Position numbers and translations under genes: made by a program
NCBI GenBank assembly: GCA_021647745.1
Contig: JAKIUB010000006.1
Coordinates: 43,655 to 107,654 of the forward strand
DNA from: Paracoccaceae bacterium
GTDB taxonomy: Bacteria > Pseudomonadota > Alphaproteobacteria > Rhodobacterales > Rhodobacteraceae
Reading direction: 5' to 3'
DNA: 64,000 nt
Shown here: piece after piece, positions 49,026 through 59,204 of the stretch
Layout: every line of letters begins with the position of its first letter
Position numbering within the stretch: the stretch's first letter is position 1
The notes under the pieces: generated by a model
The model's database searches: none
What the model saw: only the letters and a program-made list of their open reading frames with translations
What the model was told of the DNA's origin: nothing

Positions 49026-50372
49026 ATGAGACCTGCACTAAAACTGATCCTGATCACGCTACCGGTTGTTGTGGCCGGTGCTTTTGTGCTGGGCACTATC
49101 ATCACCAACAAGCCCCCGCCCGCGCGTATAGAGCTGGCCGAGCGCGCTACGGCTGTCCGGGTGATAGAGGCACGCATGGTGGCCCTGTCGCCCCGGCTCA
49201 CGGGCTATGGTCTGGTCTCGCCGGGGCGCAGTTATGAGGCGATTGCCCAAGTGGGTGGCACGGCCGAATACGTTAACCCTGCCATGCAAAAAGGGGAAAT
49301 CCTGCCGGCGGGAACCCTGCTGTTGCGCCTTTCCAAAGAGGATTTCAACCTCGCGATTGCACAGGCCCGGGCCAATATCCGCGCAGCCGAGGCGCGCTTG
49401 GCCGAACTGGGGGTTTCCGAGGCCAGCCAGCGGGTAGCACTGGAGATCGAGCAAGAAGCCCTCGCCCTGAAAACCCGCGACCTTGCCCGCTCGCAATCGT
49501 TGTTTGACAGTCAGGCAGTCTCGCAAACCGTGCTGGACGGGGCGCGCACCGCCATGCTGGCCCAGCGGCAAAAAACCCAGAATATCGAAAGCACCCTTGC
49601 CCTGATCCCGACCCAGCGCATCGCACAAAACGAGCAAATCGCGGTTTATCAAGCTACGCTGGCCAGTGCCGAACTAAACCTCGCCCGCAGCGAATTTACC
49701 CTGCCTTTTGCCGCGCGAGTTGCGCAAAGCACGGTCGAAACAGGGCAGTTTGTCAAGGTTGGCCAGAGCATTGCCAGCTTTGACGGTATAGAAACAGCCG
49801 AGGTCGAGGCGCAGGTTTCGATCAAGGATATGAGTGATCTGCTTGCCGGCGCGCGGATGGTGGATGATGTATCGGTTTTTGACCCCGAGACAATGTCCGA
49901 TGTGCTGAAGGGGCTTGGAATTGAAGCTGTCGTGCGTTTGCAGCTTGGTGAAGACTTTGCCGAATGGCCAGCGACCCTTGAGCGCATCAGCAACACGATT
50001 GACCAGAAATCCGGTACACTCGGGGTGATCGTGCGGGTACAAAATGCCTATGCCGGCAGAGCAGCCCGCCCGCCGCTGACCAAGGGTATGTTTGTCGAAG
50101 TGGTGCTGAGCGCGCCGCCGGTCACGGGCCTGCTTATCCCGCGCTCGGCCTTGTCTCAGGGGCGGGTTCTGGTGGCGGACGAGGAAGACCGCCTGCGTAT
50201 TTTGCCGCTGACCCCCTACCTTGTGCAGGATGATGTCGCGCTGGTCACAGAGGGCTTGCCGGTGGGTAGCCACGTGTTGGCCAGCCAGCCCAGACCGGCG
50301 ATAGAGGGTATGTTGCTAGAGACCACCCTTGACGAAGCGCTGATGGCGCAATTGGCCGGAGCCGTAAAATGA
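49026..50372 (+). CDS. RND efflux periplasmic adaptor (HlyD/MFP family)
   Basis: A 448-residue membrane-fusion subunit linking an RND pump to an outer-membrane channel. One N-terminal hydrophobic helix (residues 5-28) anchors or exports it; no lipobox cysteine. A biotinyl-lipoyl-like half domain with EYVNPAMQKGEILPAGTLLLRL, a long helical hairpin (about residues 105-215), and the barrel region FVKVGQSIASFDGIE follow. It overlaps the pump gene by four bases. Confidence 0.9.
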   Translation: MRPALKLILITLPVVVAGAFVLGTIITNKPPPARIELAERATAVRVIEARMVALSPRLTGYGLVSPGRSYEAIAQVGGTAEYVNPAMQKGEILPAGTLLLRLSKEDFNLAIAQARANIRAAEARLAELGVSEASQRVALEIEQEALALKTRDLARSQSLFDSQAVSQTVLDGARTAMLAQRQKTQNIESTLALIPTQRIAQNEQIAVYQATLASAELNLARSEFTLPFAARVAQSTVETGQFVKVGQSIASFDGIETAEVEAQVSIKDMSDLLAGARMVDDVSVFDPETMSDVLKGLGIEAVVRLQLGEDFAEWPATLERISNTIDQKSGTLGVIVRVQNAYAGRAARPPLTKGMFVEVVLSAPPVTGLLIPRSALSQGRVLVADEEDRLRILPLTPYLVQDDVALVTEGLPVGSHVLASQPRPAIEGMLLETTLDEALMAQLAGAVK

Positions 50373-53300
50373 TCCGGTTTTTTGCCGCGCACCCAACGAT
50401 TGCCAACCTGTTCATGGCGCTGTTTTTACTGGCGGGGTTGTTCGCCGGCCCGACTTTGCTGCGCGAGACTTTTCCGCGCCCGATGCCCGACGAGGTCGAG
50501 ATCAGTGTAGCCTACCCCGGCTCGCGACCCGAAGATGTGGAGCGCGCGGTTTGCGAGCGGATCGAAAAGGCGCTGGATGCGGTTACCGGCATTGACCGCC
50601 AATCCTGCGAGGCGCGTGAAGGCTTGGCGCGTGCGGTTGTGCGCCAGCGGGAGGGCGGGAACTTTCAGGCCTTTGTGGCTGATATAAAATCCGAAATCGA
50701 AGGGATCAGCGATTTTCCGTCGCGGGCGGAAACTGCCGTAATAAAACCTCTGGGGCTGACAGATTTTGTGGCTTCTGTGGCAATAACCGGACCAGAAACC
50801 ACAACCGACCTCAAGGATTACGCCGAGCAGATACGCACCCGCATGCTGCGCTATGGTGGTATTCCGATTGTGACCATCAAGGGGTTTTCGACCCGCGAGC
50901 TGCATATCGGGCTGGACCCGCAAGCGCTGCAACGATTTGGCATATCGGTGTCGGATGTGGCAAAGGCAGTGCAGGCCGGTAGCCTTGACCTGCCCGCTGG
51001 CAGCATCGAGAGCAATGAGGAAACACTGCTGATCCGGGTAGCGGAAGAGCGGCGCGATATTGCTAGCCTCGGGGATCTGACTGTGCGTTCCTCAACCACG
51101 GGCGGCAGGGTTTCTCTGCGCCAGATAGCCAATATTTCTGAAAAATTCAGCAGCAATACCAATGATATAACCTTTAACGGCACACCAGCCGCCGTGCTTG
51201 ATATCACCAAGACACCGGCCGAAGATTCACTCAGAATTATTGATGCGCTGGAGGGGTTTATTGAAGTTGAGCTGGCACAAGCGCCCCCCGGGGTCGAGTT
51301 GGAAATCATCACCGATGGCGCTTCGGTCGTGCGCGAGCGGCTGGAGCTGGTGGTAATCAACGGCCTTCAGGGGTTGGGGCTGGTATTTATGGTGCTGTGG
51401 CTGTTTTTCGGGTTCCGGTTTGCCTTCTGGGTGTCGATGGGGCTGCCGGTGTCCTTTATGGGCGGGGTGGCGCTGATGGCAATGGTTGGCTACTCGCTCA
51501 ATCTGATGACAACCCTCGGGTTGTTGATCGTGATCGGCTTGCTGATGGATGATGCTATCGTGATCGCCGAAAACATCGCCAAGCGCCGCGAAAAGGGCGA
51601 TAGCGCGCTGGATGCCGCGATCAATGGCGCGGCGCAGGTCTTTCCCAATGTGCTGGCCTCTTTTGCCACCACGGCCATGGTTTTTGGCTCGCTGGCTTTC
51701 CTTTCGGGCAATCTCGGGGCGGTGCTGCGGGTGGTGCCGGTGGTGATGCTGTTTGTGCTGGTAGTTTCGCTGGTCGAGGCGTTTTTGATCTTGCCGCACC
51801 ATCTGGTGCATACGCTGGAAAAGCGGGCAAAGGTGGGCGGGGTGCGCCACAGGGTGGACCGCGCGATGAAGTTTACCACCGAGCGTATCATTGGCCCGAT
51901 GGTTGATGTCACCATCCGGTTTCGTTATTTTACCGCTGGTCTGAGCATTGCGGTACTGCTGCTATCCGTGGGGATGCTGGCGGGGGGGTATATCAAATTT
52001 ACGGCCTTTCCCGAGCTGGACGGAGATACGGTCGTAGCGCGGGTATTGCTGCCCCAAGGCACACCGCTATCGCGCACCAAAGCGGTGGTAGAGCGGCTGG
52101 AAAGCGGCCTGAAAGAGCTTAATGCCGCCCACCCGCAGCCGGATGGCCAAGACCTTATCCGCAATGTAACTGTTTCCTACGGGGTTAACCGCGATGCCTT
52201 CGAGAGCGGCGCCAATGTGGCAACGGTGAGTGTTGATCTGCTTCCGTCAAGCCTGCGCAATATCCGGCCGGACGGGGTGATGGCGGCATGGCGCGCAGCG
52301 GTTGGCCCGGTACCTGATGTTATTTCGCTCAAATACGCCGAGGCCTCTATTGGCCCGGCGGGGATCGCCATTGATATGCGCTTGCGCGGCGATGATCTGG
52401 AGGAGCTGAAAAAGGCCAGTCTGGAATTGCAGGACTGGCTGTGGCGCTATGAAGGCGTAACCTCCATTCTGGATGACTTGCGGCCGGGAAAACGCGAATT
52501 GCAGATCACCCTGACCGAGGCGGCCGGACCAATGGGGATCACGGCTTTGATGGTTGCCGACCAGCTGCGCGCCGCTTACTTTGGCACGACGGTCAGCGAA
52601 ATGCTGGTCAATGGACAGCTATTGCAGGTCAGCGCACAGTTTGCCGAGATCGAGCAAAACAGCCTGTCGCAATTTGACAACTTTATCATTACCCGCCCCG
52701 ATGGCAGCTTTGTGCCGCTAGCGGTGGTGGCCGAGGTGAGCTATGGCCAAGGGTATAACCGGATAAACCGCGAAAATGGCCTGCGCACCCTGACCGTGCA
52801 GGGCACAATAGATACCCGCATTGCCAATGCCGCCGCCATCGTCAGCGATACGCTGGCCCGTTTTGTGCCGGAGTTGCAAGAGCGCTACCCCTCGCTGCTG
52901 CTGGATGTAGAAGGCCAGAGGGCCGAGGCCGAAACCACCCAGAAATCGATGGTCAAAGGGTTTGGCATCGGGCTGGTCGGGGTGTTTTTGCTGCTTTCGT
53001 TTTTGTTTCGCTCTTATGTCGAGCCGCTGGTGGTTATGCTGATCATTCCGTTTTCGCTGATCGGGTCTATTTTTGGCCATATGGCGATGGGGCTGGATTT
53101 TTCGATGCCGAGCATGCTCGGATTTGTCGCTTTGGCCGGAGTGGTGGTGAATAACTCGATATTGCTGGTCGATTTTGTCAAGCGCGAACACGGAACCAGC
53201 AAAACCGTGGCCGAGGCGGCATCTCGCGCGGCGCGGGCGCGGTTTCGGGCGATATTTCTGACCACGCTCACCACCGTTGCCGGGCTGATGCCGATCCTGA

Positions 53301-53500
53301 CGGAAACCAGCTTGCAGGCGCAGATCCTGATCCCGCTGGTGGCAAGCCTTGTTTTCGGGCTGACCGCATCTAGCCTGATCACGCTGTTTGTCTTGCCCGC
53401 CGTTTATTCGATTTTGGATGATTTTGGCCTGAGCACGCTGGCGCGGGAGCGGCGCGAGGCAGCGGCGCTGGAAAAAGGTTCTGGCAGGCCAGCTACGTAA
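50369..53500 (+). CDS. RND-family efflux permease
   Basis: A 1043-residue inner-membrane proton-driven exporter of the AcrB/HAE-1 superfamily. It shows twelve expected membrane segments: one near the N-terminus, a cluster from about residue 330 to 530, and another after about 860. Porter-domain and family motifs include SVAYPGSRPEDVERAV, GLLMDDAIVIAENIA with the proton-relay aspartates, and LAGVVVNNSILLVDFVK. The sequence is closer to the short HAE groups than to classic drug pumps; substrate unknown. No outer-membrane factor is adjacent. Confidence 0.92.
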   Translation: MIRFFAAHPTIANLFMALFLLAGLFAGPTLLRETFPRPMPDEVEISVAYPGSRPEDVERAVCERIEKALDAVTGIDRQSCEAREGLARAVVRQREGGNFQAFVADIKSEIEGISDFPSRAETAVIKPLGLTDFVASVAITGPETTTDLKDYAEQIRTRMLRYGGIPIVTIKGFSTRELHIGLDPQALQRFGISVSDVAKAVQAGSLDLPAGSIESNEETLLIRVAEERRDIASLGDLTVRSSTTGGRVSLRQIANISEKFSSNTNDITFNGTPAAVLDITKTPAEDSLRIIDALEGFIEVELAQAPPGVELEIITDGASVVRERLELVVINGLQGLGLVFMVLWLFFGFRFAFWVSMGLPVSFMGGVALMAMVGYSLNLMTTLGLLIVIGLLMDDAIVIAENIAKRREKGDSALDAAINGAAQVFPNVLASFATTAMVFGSLAFLSGNLGAVLRVVPVVMLFVLVVSLVEAFLILPHHLVHTLEKRAKVGGVRHRVDRAMKFTTERIIGPMVDVTIRFRYFTAGLSIAVLLLSVGMLAGGYIKFTAFPELDGDTVVARVLLPQGTPLSRTKAVVERLESGLKELNAAHPQPDGQDLIRNVTVSYGVNRDAFESGANVATVSVDLLPSSLRNIRPDGVMAAWRAAVGPVPDVISLKYAEASIGPAGIAIDMRLRGDDLEELKKASLELQDWLWRYEGVTSILDDLRPGKRELQITLTEAAGPMGITALMVADQLRAAYFGTTVSEMLVNGQLLQVSAQFAEIEQNSLSQFDNFIITRPDGSFVPLAVVAEVSYGQGYNRINRENGLRTLTVQGTIDTRIANAAAIVSDTLARFVPELQERYPSLLLDVEGQRAEAETTQKSMVKGFGIGLVGVFLLLSFLFRSYVEPLVVMLIIPFSLIGSIFGHMAMGLDFSMPSMLGFVALAGVVVNNSILLVDFVKREHGTSKTVAEAASRAARARFRAIFLTTLTTVAGLMPILTETSLQAQILIPLVASLVFGLTASSLITLFVLPAVYSILDDFGLSTLARERREAAALEKGSGRPAT

Positions 53501-53602
53501 AAGTTTGCCGTGCTTCTACCTCTTTGAGACACGGGTTCTTTTGGGCTGGACAGCTCGCCGGGAAACGGGCTTAAAAGAAGATCGGGCTTTCAGGAGAAAA
53601 TA

Positions 53603-54640
53603 ATGACGCATAAAATTCCGGCAACGGTGATCACCGGTTTTCTGGGGGTGGGCAAAACTACCCTCGTGCAACACTTGCTGGCGAATGCAAACGGCAAGCG
53701 GCTGGCGCTGATTATTAACGAATTCGGAGATCTCGGCGTTGATGGCGATATCGTCAAGGGTTGTGGCATTGAGGGCTGCGAAGACGATGATGTGGTCGAG
53801 CTTTCCAATGGCTGCATTTGCTGCACAGTGGCGGAAGATTTTATTCCGGCCATGGAAAAGCTGCTGAATCGCGCCGAGCCGCCCGACCATATTGTGATAG
53901 AAACCTCGGGTCTGGCCTTGCCGCAGCCCCTTGTGCGGGCGTTTAACTGGCCGGAGATCCGAAACCGGGTGACGGTGGACGGGGTGATCACGGTGGTGGA
54001 TAGCGCAGCTGTGCAGGCTGGCCGCTTTGCCCATGACGAGGCAGCGATTGACGCCCAACGGCAGGGAGATGATATGCTCGACCACGAAACCCCGCTATCG
54101 GAACTGTTCGAGGACCAGCTGGCCTGTGCCGATATGATTATCCTTAACAAGACAGATTTGCTGGGCGCTGGCGAGGCTGAAAAGCTGGAGGAAAAACTCA
54201 GGCAGAAGGCCCGCACGGGCGTGCAATTTGTGAGGGCGGTGAAGGGGGCGGTCAGCCCAGCCACCCTGCTCGGCCTTGGCATTGGCTCCGAGGGGGATAT
54301 GGCCGGGCGCCATGCCCACCACCACCACCATGAAGGCGATGATCACCATGACCATGACGACTTTGAAACCTTTCAGGCTGTGCTGGGCGATATCCCGGAT
54401 GTGGATGGTTTTATCGAGCGGGTCCGGCAGGTGGTTATCAAGCATGATATTTTGCGCCTCAAGGGCTTTGCTGCGGTGGCCGGCAAGCCGATGCGATTGG
54501 TTATTCAGGCGGTTGGCCCGAGGGTGGAACACTATTTTGACCGGCCGCTGAATGCCGCCGAGCAGGGTAAAACCTCGCTTGTGGTTATCGGGCAGGCGGG
54601 GCTGGACAAGGCCGCGATCACTGCCGCTCTGGCAGACTAG
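53603..54640 (+). CDS. cobW: CobW-type G3E GTPase metallochaperone
   Basis: A 345-residue P-loop GTPase delivering cobalt for cobalamin synthesis. Walker A is GFLGVGKTTL (residues 12-21), the metal-binding CICC motif lies at 71-74, and NKTDLL is the guanine-specificity motif. A His/Asp-rich linker (HAHHHHHEGDDHHDHDD) near residues 235-252 is a metal reservoir typical of the family. It is 34 bases upstream of cobN. A zinc-related G3E role is less likely in this context. Confidence 0.92.
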   Translation: MTHKIPATVITGFLGVGKTTLVQHLLANANGKRLALIINEFGDLGVDGDIVKGCGIEGCEDDDVVELSNGCICCTVAEDFIPAMEKLLNRAEPPDHIVIETSGLALPQPLVRAFNWPEIRNRVTVDGVITVVDSAAVQAGRFAHDEAAIDAQRQGDDMLDHETPLSELFEDQLACADMIILNKTDLLGAGEAEKLEEKLRQKARTGVQFVRAVKGAVSPATLLGLGIGSEGDMAGRHAHHHHHEGDDHHDHDDFETFQAVLGDIPDVDGFIERVRQVVIKHDILRLKGFAAVAGKPMRLVIQAVGPRVEHYFDRPLNAAEQGKTSLVVIGQAGLDKAAITAALAD

Positions 54641-54674
54641 TCGCTGGAAGTGGCCCGTGAGAGAGGGGTAACGG

Positions 54675-57600
54675 ATGCATTTACTTCAGGCGCAGGCGGG
54701 CGAGATCACCGACGGGAGCGAGCCGGTAGATCTCGGGCAAACCCCTGCCGAAGTTATCATTATCAGTGCGGCGGATACCGAAATAGCGGCTCTTTCAGCA
54801 GCCTTCGGGGCAATGGATGATGGCCCTGTCAGCTTGCGCCTTGCCAGTCTCGGCCATCTTTCGCACCCTTTTACCATTGATAAATATCTGGATGATACCG
54901 CGACAAAAGCACGGTTGGTAATTATCAGGGCGCTGGGCGGCGCAGCCTATTGGCCCTACGGGATGGAGCAATTTTCCATCCGGCTGCGCGAAACAGGGGT
55001 GCTGCTGGCCGTGCTGCCGGGCGATGACAAGCCTGACGGTGAGCTGCGCAACCTCTCGACCATTTCAGATAAGTGTTATGATGCGCTCTGGGCCTATCTG
55101 GTGGAGGGCGGGCCGGAAAATGCCGCCAATCTTTTGCGCTACACAAATCATATGCTGGAGAATACCGCCGCGCCGCCGGCTGCAAAGCTGTTGCTGCGCG
55201 CCGGCATCTATGCGCCGGATCAGGCAGAAGGTAGTGTTGAATCCTTGCGGCGTCACCTCTGGGTCGAGGGTCGGCCGGTAGCGGCGCTGGTGTTTTACCG
55301 CGCGCTGGTAGAGGGGGCGGGGCTTCAGCCCGTCCAGCATATGATCAAGGCGCTGCTTGCGCAGGGGCTAAACCCGCTGCCGGTTTTTGTCGCCTCGCTG
55401 AAAGACCCGCTTTCGGTGGCGACTTTGGCGCAAATATTCAAACAGGCCCCACCCCGGATTGTGCTTAACGGCACCAGTTTTTCGGTTTCCTCGCCCCAGC
55501 AAGGCGGGGCTGAAAACCCGTCAACACCGCTGGATGCTCCGGGCGTACCGGTGTTCCAGATCGTATTTTCGGCGGGTAGCGAGGCGGCGTGGGCAGAAAG
55601 CACCATGGGGTTTTCTGCCCGCGATATCGCGATGAATGTCTCTCTGCCGGAAATTGACGGCCGTATCCTGACCCGCGCTGTCAGCTTCAAGGGCGAGGCC
55701 TATTTTGATACCGCCACCGAGTGCCTGATCAGCGCTTACCGCGCCCATGACGAGCGCATCGGTTTTGTCGCGGAGCTGGCGGCAAACTGGGTAAAGCTGG
55801 CCACCACCCCCACGCCAAAGCGCAAGGTGGCACTGATATTGGCCAACTATCCCAACAAAGACGGACGGCTGGCTAACGGGGTCGGGCTGGACACTCCCGC
55901 CGCTACCGTCGGGGTATTGAAGGCACTCGAAACGGCGGGCTACCTTACCCGAAACCTGCCAACTGACTCGGCAGATTTGATGGCGCGGATATTGAAAGGC
56001 CCGACCAACTGGCTGACAGATCGGGCACAGCGCGAGGGCGGCGAGCGCCTGACCATGGCGGATTACCAGATAGAATACGGCCAGTTGCCGCGCGAGGTGC
56101 GCACCAGGGTCGAGGCGCGCTGGGGCACGCCGGAGACTGATCCGTTTTTCACCCCGGGCGAGGTTGATTGCGGCTACTTTTCCCTGTCTGTTCTTGCGTT
56201 TGGCAATGTGGTTGTCGGTATCCAGCCAGCGCGAGGTTATAATATTGATCCGACCGATAGCTATCATTCGCCAGACCTCGTGCCGCCGCATAACTACTTT
56301 GCCTTTTATTTCTGGCTGCGCCATCACTTCAGGGCCAACGCGATTGTGCATATGGGCAAACACGGCAATCTGGAGTGGTTGCCGGGCAAGGCTCTGGCAC
56401 TTTCCAATACCTGCTTTCCGGAAGCGGCGCTGGGCGCGATGCCGCATTTTTATCCGTTTATTGTCAATGACCCCGGCGAGGGCACACAGGCCAAGCGCCG
56501 CACCCAAGCAGTGATCATAGACCATCTGACCCCGCCGTTAACCCGCGCCGAAAGCTACGGCCCGATGCGCGATCTCGAAGCGCTGGTGGACGAATATTAT
56601 GAAGCTGCCGGTGTGGATCCGCGCCGCACTGCTTTGCTGCGCCAAAGTATTCTCGACCTTAGCCGCAGCACACGACTGGACGAAGAGGCCGGCGTGGACT
56701 GGAACGCCGGTGACGACAGCGCGCTTGGCGCGATTGACAGCTACCTATGCGAGCTGAAGGAAAGCCAGATCAGGGATGGGCTGCATATCTTTGGAGCGGC
56801 CCCCGAGGGGCAGTTGGCGCGTGATCTTGTGCAGGCTCTGGTACGGGTGCCGCGTGGAGCGGGGGTGGGCGGCGATGCCTCGATCATCCGCGCCTTGGCG
56901 GAAGATATGCAGCTGGGGTTTGATCCGCTTGACTGCGAGATGGGAGCAAAATGGCAGGGGCCAAAGCCCAAGGTTTTGCGCGCAGCCTTGCCCGATAGCT
57001 GGCGCATTGCCGGAGATACGGTCGAGCGGCTGGAATGGCTGGCCGCGCGGCTGATCGAGGGGCTGAAGCCGGACCCGCAATGGAAACGCACGATTATGGT
57101 GGTGCAAGAGGTACACGGGCGGGTGGCGCCCATGGTCAAAGCCTGCGGCGCGGCAGAGATAAATGCCCTTCTGGGCGGGCTTGCGGGTAAGTTTATCGCA
57201 CCCGGCCCTTCGGGTGCGCCCACGCGCGGACGGCTTGATGTACTGCCCACGGGTCGGAATTTTTATTCGCTCGATAGTCGTAGCCTGCCGACCCGCACCG
57301 CGTGGAAGCTCGGCTGGAAATCCGCGAGCCTGCTGATAGAGCGCCACCTGCAAGATAGCGGCGACTGGCCGCGCGCGCTAGTGTTGACGGCGTGGGGCAC
57401 TGCCAATATGCGCACCGGAGGCGATGATATCGCACAGGCGATGGCGCTGATCGGGGTGCAGCCGGTATGGGATGATAACAGCGCCCGCGTAACCGGCTAC
57501 GAGATACTGCCATCAAGCGTGCTCGGACGGCCCCGGGTGGATGTAACATTGCGAATTTCCGGTTTTTTTCGTGATGCCTTTCCGGCGCAAATCGACTTGC

Positions 57601-58415
57601 TTGATAGTGCGATGCGCTCGGTGATGCTGCTCGATGAACCCCCTGCGGAAAACCCGCTGGCGGCCCGCTACCTTGCCGAGAAAGAGAGCTTGGGCGAGGC
57701 TGCCGGTGCCCGGATTTTTGGCGCTATGCCGGGGGCGTATGGCGCGGGCCTGCAAGCGTTGATTGACGAACGCCTGTGGCAAAGCAAAACCGATTTTGCC
57801 GAAGCCTACCTTGCGTGGGGCAGCTTTGCCTATGGTAACGGTGCGGAGGGGTCCGGCGCGCGCGCAGCCTTGGAAAGCCGCCTGAAAAACGCTGAAATCG
57901 TTGTGCAAAATCAGGATAATCGCGAGCATGATATTCTGGACTCGGATGACTATTATCAGTTTGAAGGCGGCGCAGCGGCAGCGATCGAGGTATTGAGAGG
58001 GCAGGCGCCAACCAGCTACCACCCGGACCATTCCCGGCCCGAACGTCCGGTTATCCGTACGCTTTCCGAAGAAATGAACCGCGTGGTGCGCAGCCGCGCC
58101 GTTAACCCGAAATGGATAGAAGGGGTAAAGCGGCACGGCTACAAAGGGGCGTTCGAGATGGCGGCAACGCTGGATTATATGTTTGCCTTCGCGGCGACAA
58201 CGGGCGCGGTCTCCAACCATCATTTTGATATGGTATATGCGGCCTATATCGAGGACGAGGCAACACGAAGCTTCATCGAAAAAGCCAACCCTGCCGCACT
58301 CGGGGAGATGGCCGCGCGCTTTCTTGAAGCGATTGATCGTGGCATGTGGCAGCCGCGCAGCAATGCGGCTAAGGAAGTGCTGGCCGCGATCTCCCCGAGC
58401 GCAGCAGCTCGCTGA
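54675..58415 (+). CDS. cobN: Cobaltochelatase subunit CobN
   Basis: Large subunit (1246 residues) of the ATP-dependent aerobic cobaltochelatase, which inserts cobalt into hydrogenobyrinate diamide with CobST. Characteristic segments include ILANYPNKDGRLANGVGLDTPA, NIDPTDSYHSPDLVPPHNYF, HMGKHGNLEWLPGKALALSN and LPTGRNFYSLD. Length is normal. Its 3' end overlaps a convergent deacetylase-like gene by 47 bases. cobS and cobT are not in this window. Confidence 0.95.
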   Translation: MHLLQAQAGEITDGSEPVDLGQTPAEVIIISAADTEIAALSAAFGAMDDGPVSLRLASLGHLSHPFTIDKYLDDTATKARLVIIRALGGAAYWPYGMEQFSIRLRETGVLLAVLPGDDKPDGELRNLSTISDKCYDALWAYLVEGGPENAANLLRYTNHMLENTAAPPAAKLLLRAGIYAPDQAEGSVESLRRHLWVEGRPVAALVFYRALVEGAGLQPVQHMIKALLAQGLNPLPVFVASLKDPLSVATLAQIFKQAPPRIVLNGTSFSVSSPQQGGAENPSTPLDAPGVPVFQIVFSAGSEAAWAESTMGFSARDIAMNVSLPEIDGRILTRAVSFKGEAYFDTATECLISAYRAHDERIGFVAELAANWVKLATTPTPKRKVALILANYPNKDGRLANGVGLDTPAATVGVLKALETAGYLTRNLPTDSADLMARILKGPTNWLTDRAQREGGERLTMADYQIEYGQLPREVRTRVEARWGTPETDPFFTPGEVDCGYFSLSVLAFGNVVVGIQPARGYNIDPTDSYHSPDLVPPHNYFAFYFWLRHHFRANAIVHMGKHGNLEWLPGKALALSNTCFPEAALGAMPHFYPFIVNDPGEGTQAKRRTQAVIIDHLTPPLTRAESYGPMRDLEALVDEYYEAAGVDPRRTALLRQSILDLSRSTRLDEEAGVDWNAGDDSALGAIDSYLCELKESQIRDGLHIFGAAPEGQLARDLVQALVRVPRGAGVGGDASIIRALAEDMQLGFDPLDCEMGAKWQGPKPKVLRAALPDSWRIAGDTVERLEWLAARLIEGLKPDPQWKRTIMVVQEVHGRVAPMVKACGAAEINALLGGLAGKFIAPGPSGAPTRGRLDVLPTGRNFYSLDSRSLPTRTAWKLGWKSASLLIERHLQDSGDWPRALVLTAWGTANMRTGGDDIAQAMALIGVQPVWDDNSARVTGYEILPSSVLGRPRVDVTLRISGFFRDAFPAQIDLLDSAMRSVMLLDEPPAENPLAARYLAEKESLGEAAGARIFGAMPGAYGAGLQALIDERLWQSKTDFAEAYLAWGSFAYGNGAEGSGARAALESRLKNAEIVVQNQDNREHDILDSDDYYQFEGGAAAAIEVLRGQAPTSYHPDHSRPERPVIRTLSEEMNRVVRSRAVNPKWIEGVKRHGYKGAFEMAATLDYMFAFAATTGAVSNHHFDMVYAAYIEDEATRSFIEKANPAALGEMAARFLEAIDRGMWQPRSNAAKEVLAAISPSAAAR

Positions 58416-59049
58416 CGGTTACCAGAGTAATCCCGCGTGCGCGCAACTGTTGTATGATATCAGGTAAAGCCCGCACCGAAGCTGCGACAAAACTGTGCAT
58501 CAACACGATTGTTCCCGGTTGCGCCATACCGACTTGTCGAGATATTTCAGCGCTTCGCCCCCCTTCCCAATCATTGGGGTCCAAATTCCAAAGCACGGGA
58601 TTATAAGACACAATAGCGGCCACACGCGGGCTGTAGCTGCCGTACGGGGGCCGAAATATCTGCACCTCGTAGCCACCGCTAGCATCAAATATCGCCTGGT
58701 TGGTATTGGCCAGCTCTGCCCTGATTTGTAGCTCTGTCAGGGAGGGAAAGGGCACATGGCTCCAGCCATGATTGCCGACCTCGTGACCCTCGTCCACCAT
58801 GCGCTTCACCAGTTCGGGGGCTTTTGATACCTGGCTTCCGATAACAAAAAAGGTCACTTTTGCTCTGTTTTGGGCCAGAATATCGAGAATTTTGGCGGTG
58901 TTTCCGTCCGGTCCACCATCAAGGGTGAGGGCAACACATCGCAGGGTCGAGCAATCCGGCGCGAGGGGGGCAGGAGACGGAGCAGGCTCGACGCAGCCTT
59001 GCAAAAACAACGCGCCCAACAATATCCAGCTACCGGATTTACCAATCAT
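58369..59049 (-). CDS. NodB-fold polysaccharide-deacetylase-like lipoprotein with altered metal site
   Basis: A 226-residue lipoprotein: signal peptide with lipobox LFLQGC (Cys19). The NodB fold motifs are LTLDGGPDG (residues 41-49), GHEVGNHGWSH (His94 and His98 as metal ligands) and FRPPYGSYSP. Motif 1 is normally TFDDGP; here the second, metal-binding Asp is glycine (Asp44-Gly45), which should weaken metal binding. It may be an inactive or altered peptidoglycan/polysaccharide deacetylase. It converges on cobN with a 47-base overlap. Confidence 0.82.
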   Translation of the reverse strand: MIGKSGSWILLGALFLQGCVEPAPSPAPLAPDCSTLRCVALTLDGGPDGNTAKILDILAQNRAKVTFFVIGSQVSKAPELVKRMVDEGHEVGNHGWSHVPFPSLTELQIRAELANTNQAIFDASGGYEVQIFRPPYGSYSPRVAAIVSYNPVLWNLDPNDWEGGRSAEISRQVGMAQPGTIVLMHSFVAASVRALPDIIQQLRARGITLVTVSELLRSGRSRPALP

Positions 59050-59204
59050 ATTTTAACCCTAGCCAAGAATGGCAATGATATCAAAACAAACTTCCGCACA
59101 GCATAGATACATTGACGGGCGCCGCAGATCCTTGCAATACAAAGGGGGTATGCAATCATAGCCTCTTTGCCGAAAAAACGCGGAGCGGGTAACAGGAGGA
59201 AACC

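Noticed and set aside
53501..53602. Possible cobalamin riboswitch before cobW
   Set aside because: There are GC-rich inverted segments but no B12 box or conserved core, and the region is only about 100 bases.
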